Source: Parapedobacter soli (GTDB lineage: Bacteria > Bacteroidota > Bacteroidia > Sphingobacteriales > Sphingobacteriaceae). From it: a stretch of DNA of 64,000 bases. Shown here piece after piece: positions 1 to 9,365 of this stretch; position 1 is the first letter of the stretch; each line of letters begins with the position of its first letter. A program made the translations under genes and the position numbers. The stretch covers positions 164,489 through 228,488 of the forward strand of contig NZ_JAMXAY010000001.1 in assembly GCF_025460835.1 (NCBI RefSeq). The letters run 5' to 3'. The notes under the pieces are model-generated. The model had not been told where the DNA came from, did no database searches, and worked only from the letters and a program-made list of their open reading frames with translations.

Positions 1-1353
1 CTTCAACCCGTGAACCATCTCAACGTCTCCGCTACGGGTGTAATACTCTTCTAACTGAATAACAAACCACATGGCCCAATTGGGGATGAACAATCCATTG
101 GGATGGTCGCATGGATAGCACATAGGCAGCATGCCATCCGGAACATTGTCAAAACTGGCAGGCAACAAGTAATTCTGGAAGAAATTCCGCTCCACGAGCG
201 TATTGCCGGAGATGGTCGCCGCCGCCCTCGCCACAAAATAGCCATCACCAAGCCACGCGCCACGCTCTCGCGAGGGGCAATCCGTTAACACATCCAATGC
301 GTTTTGCCTTACGGTTTCGCGAGCCGCTTCGAACACTTTTTCTAGTCTGGGATCAGATGCGCCAAACGAAGATCCGGCGACATCAGCACTCACGTATTGC
401 CGAACATACCAGTCGGAAATACGACCTTTTCCCCGCCTGAAAACAGGTTTGACGTATTGCATGGTATAGGGCTCGAACGTCTCTAGCGAATAGGTACCCG
501 GTTGTAGTTCGTAGATTAAATAATTCTGGCATACTAGTCGCGTCGGATCGACGTCATCATACTTGAGAATTTCATCGAAATACACCACGAGCTCGGAAGG
601 TTCAGAGACCTGTAAGGTAAAACCGAGGAATCCTGTCGCGTTATATGGAAAACGGTATATGGAGTCACCAATGCTTCCGATTGCCGCGATGACGGAATAG
701 TCTGGATACTTTACCCCCCGAGGTATGATCTCCTTTTCCTCCGTCCGGTGTTGTTCAACGGCTTCAAACGCTGCCTTTTTGTTTGTCTTCCAGTCATGGC
801 TCATATCGTCCAGTATATAATACTCCGTAAAAGGCCGGGCATGACTGTATCGGATTACATCCCGCTTCCGTTGGCCGGAAATCCGCGCTTCAAACTCTTT
901 TTTACCGATGTCGGATCCGGTAGCCACCAGTACTTCTCCATCGGCTATAACCTCCGCTTGCAAAAAAGCAGGCTGGTCGAGCAAATAAAACGAAGGCATA
1001 TTGTAACCTGCAACCTCGATAGCAATCAGGTTTTCGCCATCTTGCAATAGGTGGCTAAAGTGATATTGGTCGAGACGAAAAAAGCCGTGAGCCGCCACGC
1101 AGGGCCCGTGTGCCAGAAACCGGCCATTAACGTGGACTTTATACGCTGACGAAGCCGTGATCGCTAACCGCGTATTTTGCCCCATCGTATGGTCAATCAC
1201 TGCCCGAAAATGGACGGTGAGGTTTTTTTCTTTTTCCATTCCGACGGGCCAAACTGCCTTGGCTTCACGGAAGGCGGTCTGATTGGGTTCTACCGCAAAC
1301 GCACCATGAATGCCGATTATGTAAGCCAAAAAAAATAAAACCAACCTTCTCAC
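1..1353 (-). CDS. GH78-like alpha-L-rhamnosidase family protein (partial, C-terminus beyond window)
   Basis: The reverse strand is open from about 1353 to base 1, giving 451 codons with the 3' end missing. No ATG is available near the start. A GTG at 1353 begins a good signal peptide (MRRLVLFFLAYIIGIHGAFA), so that start is preferred. The first roughly 330 residues look like beta-sandwich modules. Near residue 355 comes DCPSRERGAWLGDG, which resembles the acidic catalytic-loop signature of GH78 and related (alpha/alpha)6 glycosidases (DCPxRDERLGWTGD), followed by helical barrel sequence. Known family role: exo-hydrolysis of terminal alpha-L-rhamnose in the periplasm or at the surface. It is the last visible gene of the susC-susD-lipoprotein operon, 50 bp after its neighbour, so it is probably the enzyme of that locus. 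The substrate is inferred; other six-hairpin glycosidases remain possible. Confidence 0.75.
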   Translation of the reverse strand, partial: MRRLVLFFLAYIIGIHGAFAVEPNQTAFREAKAVWPVGMEKEKNLTVHFRAVIDHTMGQNTRLAITASSAYKVHVNGRFLAHGPCVAAHGFFRLDQYHFSHLLQDGENLIAIEVAGYNMPSFYLLDQPAFLQAEVIADGEVLVATGSDIGKKEFEARISGQRKRDVIRYSHARPFTEYYILDDMSHDWKTNKKAAFEAVEQHRTEEKEIIPRGVKYPDYSVIAAIGSIGDSIYRFPYNATGFLGFTLQVSEPSELVVYFDEILKYDDVDPTRLVCQNYLIYELQPGTYSLETFEPYTMQYVKPVFRRGKGRISDWYVRQYVSADVAGSSFGASDPRLEKVFEAARETVRQNALDVLTDCPSRERGAWLGDGYFVARAAATISGNTLVERNFFQNYLLPASFDNVPDGMLPMCYPCDHPNGLFIPNWAMWFVIQLEEYYTRSGDVEMVHGLK

Positions 1354-1403
1354 CTCAAAATACGTCTTTTTCTGAATAGTATAATTCCTATGTTCAGTAT
1401 GCA

Positions 1404-2708
1404 CTATTGTCCAGTCGGCGTCGGCACCCCCTTTATTACCCCGCTGGCACGAATATCCCATTCCGTCAAATGCGTAAATGTGTTACTATACGTCTCTTCA
1501 ACCCGATAGCGAACGAAGCGAACAGCGATGTTTGAAGGAATCGTTACATCAATCGGCGCATTACCTGATGCTTCGTCAGGGTTGGTCCTCACCTCACGTT
1601 TCAAGAGGGTCCAGCCTTTATCCAATGCCTCCTGCTTCCAATTCGGATCGCTTCCGGGTAGTGATGGCACAGCATTCGTAGTGTCACTGATCCCCCAAAA
1701 TTCAAAAACCTTCGGATTAACATCATAACAACACTCGATACGGGGATAAAGTCTCACCGACGACAATATTGCCTCTACTCCCAAATCAACCGTAAACATA
1801 TGGGGGAACGGCTCACCCGGTGCCGAATGGTACCAGTCACCAACAGCAGCGCTATTATTCCATAATTTGGCCAAATCACCGCCAAAGTTAGCACCAGTGA
1901 TATCGCCCCACAGCAGTGCGGTCCGAAACCTTTGCTTATCGAGTATCAAGTCGTTGGGAATTTCATCCTCATTGGTATAACCATCCTCATACGGCGTGTA
2001 CACGACATCTAAGGCAGATGGAAGAGGCTTGTAGCCTGTACGATAGCTAAAATTCGTACCTAGCTGATAACTGGGTAACGTCGACATATTTTGGTCTTCT
2101 GGTGCTTCGGTGCTCAGAAGCGTATCCGTTATAGTGACTAAGTGGCCATTTTCATCCGTATAGCCAATTTCTACTTCCACCACCTCATCAGCCGCATCAT
2201 ACCACTCAATAGAAAGCCCACCGAAAGCCAGATCACCGGACGGCGTCAGATCTACTCGATAAGTGGCTGCCCGAACCGTCCGATTGCTTAGCGAATTAAT
2301 GTACTGTTCGCCATACGCAAACGTATTGATTTCAGACTTCAGTGAAATCTGTCCTTCTGAATTTCGGGTAAAAATTTCAAACGTATAGAAATCTTCAGGC
2401 AATTCATCGATAATCACATTCACAGTATCAATACCTTCTCTGCGATTTATTGGAATGGATAACGAATCTGATTTAAAATCCCAATACACCATACATTCCA
2501 CAATATTGGGATCGGATACCAATAACCACTGCAACCCTACTCGGTTCTTACCAGGAAAAGCTCTTAACGAATCCACACGTGCTGGATATATTCTTTCCCC
2601 GCCCTCCAAATATTGAGCGTATGTATCCTCATGTCGTTCACATGCTAACATTCCCAAACTAGCACAACCTGCGAGTAATAAAATTACGATCGGAAAATTA
2701 TTCTTCAT
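1404..2708 (-). CDS. PUL surface lipoprotein, DUF4998 plus discoidin-like C-terminus
   Basis: This 434-residue secreted protein is read from the internal ATG at 2708; an in-frame ATG four codons upstream (2720) is the alternative. It opens with a lipoprotein signal peptide (MKNNFPIVILLLAGC, then GMLAC with a second candidate lipidated Cys). Residues of about 30-220 resemble the DUF4998 domain found next to SusD proteins. The last 150 or so residues (LAKLWNNS, FTVDLGVEA, VRFVRYRV) look like an F5/8 type C (discoidin/DUF5000) carbohydrate-binding jelly roll. Proteins of this kind sit on the outer membrane and help bind glycan for the SusCD transporter, or occupy the place of SusE/F. It lies 26-38 bp after the preceding DUF4959-type gene in one operon. 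The glycan ligand cannot be read from the sequence. Confidence 0.78.
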   Translation of the reverse strand: MKNNFPIVILLLAGCASLGMLACERHEDTYAQYLEGGERIYPARVDSLRAFPGKNRVGLQWLLVSDPNIVECMVYWDFKSDSLSIPINRREGIDTVNVIIDELPEDFYTFEIFTRNSEGQISLKSEINTFAYGEQYINSLSNRTVRAATYRVDLTPSGDLAFGGLSIEWYDAADEVVEVEIGYTDENGHLVTITDTLLSTEAPEDQNMSTLPSYQLGTNFSYRTGYKPLPSALDVVYTPYEDGYTNEDEIPNDLILDKQRFRTALLWGDITGANFGGDLAKLWNNSAAVGDWYHSAPGEPFPHMFTVDLGVEAILSSVRLYPRIECCYDVNPKVFEFWGISDTTNAVPSLPGSDPNWKQEALDKGWTLLKREVRTNPDEASGNAPIDVTIPSNIAVRFVRYRVEETYSNTFTHLTEWDIRASGVIKGVPTPTGQ

Positions 2709-2746
2709 TTCAATGCTCATTATGATTTATAGAAAGCAGGCGACTC

Positions 2747-3982
2747 CTATTGGATGGACTGCCCAAAAAATGTCAACTCGGACAGGTGAAACCCGCCTTG
2801 CGGTGCCCGCGCAGAAGACCAACTATTGATATGTTTCCATGCAATATATCTTACGGCGGGTATTCCGTCTTCAAACTCATATTCCTGGCCGGCTTCGGCT
2901 ACCTCCGTATCTTCCTGTGAAAGCATAGCGAAAGGAAGCCCGGATGGCTTCACCATAACGCGATGATCCAGTTTAATCCAGCTATTTACGTCTTCCGGAG
3001 TATTCGTACCCCAAAGCTCCCATTCGCGAGGATTCGACACGGAAAATTCGAAATCAAAATCAGCCCGTTGCCAAATCTTGTACCGACTAAGCCGAGCTTC
3101 GACACCCAAATCCATGGGTAGCCATGAAGGTTGGTCGACGGATATAGCTGAGTGGAACATCGAAGACGTGCCACTGGTATTGAAATCAAACATCGCGGAG
3201 AAAGGAAATTGAGGTTGGTAAGTAACCATTTCCACGAGGGGTCTTCCGGACATGGGTAATGGCGCAATTTGCGGCACGGGATAGCGCCCCCTAGCATCCA
3301 TAATTTTTGTACGATCCAGCTCCTCCTCAAACCAAGGTGTCAATTCAAACTGCAACGTATCTGAGTGATTGTCCCATCGATCCCTAACATACAGTCCGAA
3401 TTTCGTTTCAAGGTCCTCCATTCCTCGAATAGCAACCCGCCCAGTGGCCGACGACGTATAATGGCCACCGATATCTTCCCATAATTGGTTTTCAACATTG
3501 AATTTAACTGCAAAAATAGCTACACTTTCCTCTTCCTCATTGGTATATCTGGAGACAAAGCCTCCCCATGATACCTTCGGGTCGAGACTTGTAAATACTT
3601 TTTCAATGGGGGGAGCAGTGGGGTGGATAACTACAGATACCGGCTCAGATGACTTTCCACTGCGACTAACAACGTATAGCTTAACAACACGTTCCGAAGT
3701 ATTGGGAAACCCCTCCACTTTGATGAAGTTATTATAATAGGAGGTAATTGTCTCCACCTCTTCGCCATTCCGATCGAACACCGCCTTTACGTGGAGTATG
3801 TCTTTGTTTTGAGGTAAAGTATACGTAATCCGTGCCCCTCCTGACAAATTCTCTACACTGGGATTGCTAATAGGCCCCGGCACTTCTCCTCCCTCATTAA
3901 TGGGGCCAAATTCGCCGTCTGAGCAGGAAAGCCACATGCCTTGCAGCAACACGAGACAACCTAGAAATTTAACTGCGTTCAT
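2747..3982 (-). CDS. PUL surface lipoprotein, DUF4959-DUF5126-DUF5000 architecture
   Basis: This 411-residue lipoprotein has signal MNAVKFLGCLVLLQGMWLSC with lipobox WLSC. The early segment (SNPSVENLSGGARITYTLP) is typical of the fibronectin-like DUF4959. The middle (VFTSLDPKVSWGGFVSRYTN) matches the DUF5126 type. The end (LPMDLGVEARLSRYKIWQR, EWELWGTN, VRYIAWKH) is a discoidin-like DUF5000 fold. This three-domain protein is a known companion of one class of SusC/SusD pairs and is thought to bind glycan at the cell surface. It follows the susD gene by 48 bp and precedes the DUF4998 protein by fewer than 40 bp, all on one strand. Domain names come from pattern recognition, not a profile search. 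Confidence 0.82.
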   Translation of the reverse strand: MNAVKFLGCLVLLQGMWLSCSDGEFGPINEGGEVPGPISNPSVENLSGGARITYTLPQNKDILHVKAVFDRNGEEVETITSYYNNFIKVEGFPNTSERVVKLYVVSRSGKSSEPVSVVIHPTAPPIEKVFTSLDPKVSWGGFVSRYTNEEEESVAIFAVKFNVENQLWEDIGGHYTSSATGRVAIRGMEDLETKFGLYVRDRWDNHSDTLQFELTPWFEEELDRTKIMDARGRYPVPQIAPLPMSGRPLVEMVTYQPQFPFSAMFDFNTSGTSSMFHSAISVDQPSWLPMDLGVEARLSRYKIWQRADFDFEFSVSNPREWELWGTNTPEDVNSWIKLDHRVMVKPSGLPFAMLSQEDTEVAEAGQEYEFEDGIPAVRYIAWKHINSWSSARAPQGGFHLSELTFFGQSIQ

Positions 3983-4030
3983 AATTACTATATTTTCGTA
4001 ATAATTGATATTTATAATGTTCGTAACTAT

Positions 4031-5977
4031 TTACCAGCCCGGGTTCTGCGTCAAATTCCCATTGATACGCAATTCTGCGTGTTCAATTGGCCATAGATAG
4101 TCTTGTATTCTAAATTGTTGATTAAACAACACTGTTCTTCGGTAGTAGGTGGCAGCCGTCTCACCTTCAATATTCCAACCTACAATGGGTTCATTAAGAT
4201 CAACATGCGCGCGTTTCCATCTTCGCAAATCCCAATACCTGACACCCTCAAACGCCAGCTCGATTGTTCGTTCCTGTTGAATAATGGCCCTTAACCCTTC
4301 CTTTGATCGAAACTTGTCGGGATTAGAGGAAAACGCTGTCCAGCTCGACTCAATAGATTGAAGTCCGGCACGCTCCCTAACCAGGTTTACCCAACTAAGT
4401 GCCTCATCCGAAGGACCCTCCCATTCATTCGACGCCTCGGCGGCTAATAGGTATAGGTCGGCCATTCTTATTTCCGGCCAAGGATAAGGTCTAATATTTG
4501 CCAGCATATTTCCAGTAGACCGGCTTGCAAAAGTCTCTATGTTTACCAACTTCTTCGGCCAATAGCCCGTAATCACATACCCATCAACGTCAATCCTTGC
4601 CGATATTTCTCCAAATCGCGCCCGAGGAAACAACAAACCACCTGCGGCATTTACATTGTAGTTGCCCTCCCAGTTGCCGAACCAAATACCTCGGTCAAAG
4701 CCAATCGATGCATAAAAACGGGGTTCCCTATCAAAATGGAGATTTACAGTTTGTTCCCCATCAGCGATTATAAACTTGTCCTCATCCCCGGCAATCCGGA
4801 GCGAATACCGTTCGTTGTAATCCCAAGATGTATCCTCTTCAATCGGCACACCATTTTTCGTATAGTATTTTTCGACGAGTTTGAGTGTTGGAGAAATCAA
4901 TCCCCACGGGTCATTTCCTGAAAACACATATGACGAAAGTCTAGGCATCGAGAGGTGTTGGTTTTTGCTCACCGACGAGTTCACATTCGGCCATATAACC
5001 TCAATATTATCATTAACTTCCGTTAATGCCGATCGGATATCCAATTGTGTCGAGATCGTGTCATTGATTACATAACTGGAATTGCCCCGAAATCTAGACA
5101 GTCCGTAACCGTTCGCTTCACAAAATGCGATAGCTTCCTTACAAGCCGTTGCTGCTCGCTCCCATTTTTGTTCATTATATTGAGGATTGAATAATGGGCT
5201 ACCTTTCGCATCGACCAAAAGACTATTATAGTCTGTGTTACCATTAAAAAACGGGCTAGCTGCAGTCACTAATACCTTCGCTTTAATAGCATAAACTACT
5301 GCCTTAGTTATCCTTCCTAATTCTGAAGTCTCTGTGCCCGCTATTCGGTTCGGTAACGATTCATTCGTTATAGCTTCATCCAGAAGCGATACAACATAAT
5401 CTACACATTCATCAATTGGTGCCCGGTAAACACGCACCTCTTCTGACGCAGCAGAGATCGGTAGCGCCTCCCTCATCAATGGGATAGGACCGTACATCCG
5501 CATTAGCAAAAAGTGATAATACGCTTTTAAAAAGGTTACCTCACCAATCCACCGTTGCTGTTCAAACGGCTCCATATCGGGCACTTTGTGAATGTTTTCA
5601 AGAAAAATATTGCAGGTACGCAAAGCCTCGTACAAGGGTTTACCGCTTCGGCGTCCAGACCAATAGTTTCCAATAGGATCTGTAGCATTTTGCAGCCCTC
5701 TTGCCAGACTTATATAGTCTGAACTGTATTGCGCCGAAATCGGGGAGTAATACCACACTTCATCACCGGAGCTAAACCCAGGATTGGTACTCCACGAACC
5801 GTTTCCAGGCAAGTAAGAATAGCAGGTATGGAGGAATTTTTCGGCTGAACTTCGTAGGGAAAATGCATGTTCAATCGTAGGCACATTATCTGGCATTACA
5901 TCCAAATAATTACTACACGCTCCTAAAGTCAATAAGTAAACAGAAAGTGTTAGCGAACGCATCGTTATATTTTTCAT
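4031..5977 (-). CDS. SusD/RagB family starch-binding-like outer-membrane lipoprotein (PUL A)
   Basis: This 648-residue SusD homologue starts MKNITMRSLTLSVYLLTLGAC, where LGAC is the lipobox, followed by SNYLDVMPDN, a standard SusD opening. The body has the N-terminal helical (TPR-like) region with WIGEVTFLKAYYHFLLMRMYG and the C-terminal RagB block ending RTIELAFEGVRYWDLRRWK and LWPIEHAELRINGNLTQNPGW, the classical SusD terminus. At 648 residues it is longer than the usual 450-600, with insertions in the middle. SusD proteins cap the SusC pore and capture glycan. The start codon lies 12 bp after the susC stop, indicating one operon. Confidence 0.93.
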   Translation of the reverse strand: MKNITMRSLTLSVYLLTLGACSNYLDVMPDNVPTIEHAFSLRSSAEKFLHTCYSYLPGNGSWSTNPGFSSGDEVWYYSPISAQYSSDYISLARGLQNATDPIGNYWSGRRSGKPLYEALRTCNIFLENIHKVPDMEPFEQQRWIGEVTFLKAYYHFLLMRMYGPIPLMREALPISAASEEVRVYRAPIDECVDYVVSLLDEAITNESLPNRIAGTETSELGRITKAVVYAIKAKVLVTAASPFFNGNTDYNSLLVDAKGSPLFNPQYNEQKWERAATACKEAIAFCEANGYGLSRFRGNSSYVINDTISTQLDIRSALTEVNDNIEVIWPNVNSSVSKNQHLSMPRLSSYVFSGNDPWGLISPTLKLVEKYYTKNGVPIEEDTSWDYNERYSLRIAGDEDKFIIADGEQTVNLHFDREPRFYASIGFDRGIWFGNWEGNYNVNAAGGLLFPRARFGEISARIDVDGYVITGYWPKKLVNIETFASRSTGNMLANIRPYPWPEIRMADLYLLAAEASNEWEGPSDEALSWVNLVRERAGLQSIESSWTAFSSNPDKFRSKEGLRAIIQQERTIELAFEGVRYWDLRRWKRAHVDLNEPIVGWNIEGETAATYYRRTVLFNQQFRIQDYLWPIEHAELRINGNLTQNPGW

Positions 5978-5989
5978 ACTATAATTAGT

Positions 5990-8900
5990 TTAGAGTTCTA
6001 GTTGGAGACCAAAATTTATCACTCGCTGCAATGGATAACCTAAACCGTTTCCGCCCATCTCGATATCCCACATATCGAAGCCGCTCCACACAGCGAGGTT
6101 GGTTCCATTCATGTATAACCTGAAATTATCGATTCCGATTGACTTCAACCACGTGCTGGGAACTGTATAACCGATTTCTACTTGCTTGAGCCGAATGAAT
6201 GACCCGTCACGAAGAAACCATGTGCTGGGTTGGGTATTGTTTCCATTTTCGACATTACTCAACCTAGGCCACAATGCGTAGAGATTGTTGCTATTGTCTT
6301 CTGACCAATGATTCTCAGCGTATGCCTTCAGCAATTGCTTATCATCAACAAAAGGTGAAGTAGCAACCGGATCCATCCAGAACGATGAGCGCCCGGACCC
6401 CTGTGCAAATAAAGAGAAGTCAACTTGCTTATACTTGGCCGAGAATCCAAAGCCGAACACAATTTCCGGAACCGTGGGAAAGCCGATCGGCACCATATCA
6501 TCTTCGTTAATGAAGCCATTGTTATCTATATCGCGATATTTAATGTCACCCCCTCTGGTTGGCTGATCACCAAAAATCTGGGTGGGTGAGTTCCGCACCT
6601 CTTCATCGTCTACAAATAGCCGTTCGGCAATATATCCATAAAACTGGTGAATAGGTCTACCAGCACGATAGGACCATTGATTGGCATATATCGGTTCTTC
6701 ATATGCAACGAACTCGTTCTTAGCATACGTTAGGTTTCCAAGGGCCGATAGATAAAAACCGTTTGAAAAAGTATTATTATAATTCAAGCTGATATCTAAA
6801 GACCTCGATTTAGCCTTTCCGACATTAGCTTTCGGAACACTCCCTTGGAGTCCCAATGTTTTGGGTATTGAGGCCCTTGTCATTAAAATATTTGTGCGAT
6901 TCTCAAAAAAGTATTCGGCTATCAGATCTAATTGATTTAATAGGCCCAACTCTAACCCGATGGTGGAATTTTTTGCAGTTTCCCAGGTGATTGCTTGATT
7001 TTCGTACCGCAAAAACGAAATTCCATTTCTCACAACAGCCCCCCCACGCCCAAAAGCGACTGCATAATTAGGATCGTTCATATTAATCTCGGACATGTAA
7101 AAAAAGCGTTCGTCTGCACTGCCAATTGCATCATTCCCCACCAAACCGTAATTTGCTCTTAGTCTCAGTTTATTAATTATTGGCTGGGTGCTTTCAAAAA
7201 AAGGCTCATTTGATATATTCCAGGCAACACCAGCAGAAGGGAAGAATCCAAAGCGCTCAGTCCTATAGAAACGCTCAGATCCATTATAACCAAAATTGAA
7301 CTCAGCAAAGTACCTGTCATCATAATCATATGTCAACCGACCACCTAGTGTCGCATTGCGATAAGGCAATGACTGCTGTAGCGTCTCTTCATTACTATTA
7401 ACGGAACTCCTTGCTATAAATAAAAGCATTGCAGAAACGCCGCTCTTACCAAACGAGCCGTTGTAGTTCGCCGCAGCTTCACTATGGAATGTGGAAGACA
7501 CTAACTTCTCGCCCGGCTCATAACTTAAATAGTCCGTCCCTGTCTCGGGATTAATGGCATTCAAGACATATCGATTACTTAACCGGTCATATCCCGACAA
7601 CCGATAATAGAATGGATTATAAGAGCGACTCAAAGTGAAGAAAGCCTGCCTATTTGTGTTTAGCATTCCACGGAGCGACAACCCGGGTATTAGCATCGAA
7701 AGGTCCTGTTTTAACTCGTATTGAACACCCATCAGCGTTCTGGAGTATTCACGATAGCCTTTCACCAAGTCGGCATAAGGATTAAGAAAATTTCCCGTAT
7801 CATAGTTACCAAATAGTATATGATTTACATCGGCAACGTCGCCAACAGGTGTATAGTACGGTTGAAATAAAACCGGATTTGATCTAACAACTTTTTGGTA
7901 GATTTCAGCCCCTCCTTCCAAAGGTCCAGTATAGTCATCGAATGTCCCGAACATCCGGATCATTGATTCAGTACTTTTCGTTAATCTCACGTTGATGTTA
8001 GATCTCAACGAATACGTTTTTAAATCTACATTGCTATTGAAATTATTCCGCTGATCAACTTTCAGGTTTCCTTTGTCCACATTGGCCGCAGCCGCAATAT
8101 AGTAAGTGGCGATTTGTCCTCCTCCATGGATGTTAAAGTTCAGCCGCTGGTTAAGGGTATTTTCCTTGAAGATTATTTTTCGCCAATCCAATGCGGGAAA
8201 TACTTCGGGGTTTAATCCGGCCTCGGTATTGTCAATTTTGCCTTGCGGATAACGGGCTACACCCAGCGGATTTCTAGTGAGGATAGACTCATTATGTAAC
8301 TTCATGTAGGTAATGGGGTCAGCCATTTCAACCATCCGTGTGGGCGAGGAGATTGAATTCTCCAAGCGTATACTCATTCTGGCTTTCCCTTCTCTACCCT
8401 CTTTCGTCGTAATCAGAATTACGCCATTGGCTCCTCTTGCTCCATAAAGTGCATTTGCAGTTGCATCTTTCAATATAGAAAACCCCGCAATATCATCGAT
8501 ATTCAATCTGGCCAATTCCGTCGTTGAATATTCCATGCCGTCTATCATAATTAGTGGGTCTACTTTGTACCCAAATGTGGTAGCACCACGTATAAAAAAT
8601 TCCGCATTGTCGAGTCCAGGCTCGCCACTACGCTGATAAGCAATCAACCCGGCAAGCCGACCCGCCAACGCTGTCGTCAAGTTACTAGAGGGCACCTTCA
8701 ATTCGGTGGGGTTTATCGACGTAACAGACCCAATAACAGACGTCTTCTTCTGCGTACCATAAGCGACCACTACAGCCTCTTCTATCTGTTGCACGTCTTT
8801 GACGAGGTGAACGTCCATTGAGCGTTGCCGGTCAATCCGAACCTCTTGAGTAAGGTGGCCCACAAATGAAATTATCAGTATACTGTCGGTATCTAAAACA

Positions 8901-9133
8901 TCTAAGACAAACTTGCCATTCAAATCCGTCGAAGTACCAACAGAAGGCCTTTCCTTTACTTTCACCGACACCCCCGGTACAGCCTCATCGTCGACATACA
9001 CAGTGCCGTAAATCGATCGTTGCTGATGGCTAGTAGCCCCTCGTACGCTTAAGGGTATTATACACCATATCGCTATGGACACGATACATAAACTTCTCAG
9101 TGTTTCAAGCACTCGTGTAGTTTTCCTTTTCAT
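5990..9133 (-). CDS. SusC/RagA family TonB-linked outer-membrane transporter (PUL A)
   Basis: This 1047-residue transporter is read from the ATG at 9133 (MKRKTTRVLETLRSLC); the open frame extends to 9226, but those codons give no signal peptide. After a signal segment comes a carboxypeptidase-regulatory-like beta domain (GTVYVDDEAVPGVSVKVKE). Next is the SusC TonB-box region (EEAVVVAYGTQKKTSVIGSV), the plug (DPLIMIDGMEYS, ATANALYGARGANGVILITT) and a long beta-barrel ending in GLQLEL. There is no STN domain, so it does not look like a sigma/anti-sigma signalling receptor. It heads an operon with susD, two surface lipoproteins and a GH78-like enzyme and would import oligosaccharides released at the surface. 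Confidence 0.95.
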   Translation of the reverse strand: MKRKTTRVLETLRSLCIVSIAIWCIIPLSVRGATSHQQRSIYGTVYVDDEAVPGVSVKVKERPSVGTSTDLNGKFVLDVLDTDSILIISFVGHLTQEVRIDRQRSMDVHLVKDVQQIEEAVVVAYGTQKKTSVIGSVTSINPTELKVPSSNLTTALAGRLAGLIAYQRSGEPGLDNAEFFIRGATTFGYKVDPLIMIDGMEYSTTELARLNIDDIAGFSILKDATANALYGARGANGVILITTKEGREGKARMSIRLENSISSPTRMVEMADPITYMKLHNESILTRNPLGVARYPQGKIDNTEAGLNPEVFPALDWRKIIFKENTLNQRLNFNIHGGGQIATYYIAAAANVDKGNLKVDQRNNFNSNVDLKTYSLRSNINVRLTKSTESMIRMFGTFDDYTGPLEGGAEIYQKVVRSNPVLFQPYYTPVGDVADVNHILFGNYDTGNFLNPYADLVKGYREYSRTLMGVQYELKQDLSMLIPGLSLRGMLNTNRQAFFTLSRSYNPFYYRLSGYDRLSNRYVLNAINPETGTDYLSYEPGEKLVSSTFHSEAAANYNGSFGKSGVSAMLLFIARSSVNSNEETLQQSLPYRNATLGGRLTYDYDDRYFAEFNFGYNGSERFYRTERFGFFPSAGVAWNISNEPFFESTQPIINKLRLRANYGLVGNDAIGSADERFFYMSEINMNDPNYAVAFGRGGAVVRNGISFLRYENQAITWETAKNSTIGLELGLLNQLDLIAEYFFENRTNILMTRASIPKTLGLQGSVPKANVGKAKSRSLDISLNYNNTFSNGFYLSALGNLTYAKNEFVAYEEPIYANQWSYRAGRPIHQFYGYIAERLFVDDEEVRNSPTQIFGDQPTRGGDIKYRDIDNNGFINEDDMVPIGFPTVPEIVFGFGFSAKYKQVDFSLFAQGSGRSSFWMDPVATSPFVDDKQLLKAYAENHWSEDNSNNLYALWPRLSNVENGNNTQPSTWFLRDGSFIRLKQVEIGYTVPSTWLKSIGIDNFRLYMNGTNLAVWSGFDMWDIEMGGNGLGYPLQRVINFGLQLEL

Positions 9134-9365
9134 AAAAATTCTATCGATCATAATTAGTTTATTATTGAAAATGTCTGCCCTTTTAAATACAACAACCGGC
9201 ATCAGCCTTATCAAGCATTTCACCAATTCTGGTCACGGCTTCTTAGTTAATCAGCATTTAAGATTATTTATAATATAGTCAATACAAAGATTGGTATAAG
9301 CAAAGTTCAAAATAGCCACTTATTCATTCATTTTTAACACTATTTTAACAAGTGTGGTTACCTAA

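Noticed and set aside
748..1050. Plus-strand ORF of 100 codons
   Set aside because: It is the antisense of the GH78-like gene, which has a continuous, well-formed reading frame and signal peptide.
9134..9226. N-terminal extension of the PUL A SusC
   Set aside because: The extra codons give no signal peptide, while the ATG at 9133 does.
9285..9292. AATCTTTG as a -7 element of the PUL A susC
   Set aside because: The nearest TTTG is only 15 bp upstream and the leader would exceed 140 nt; support is too weak.
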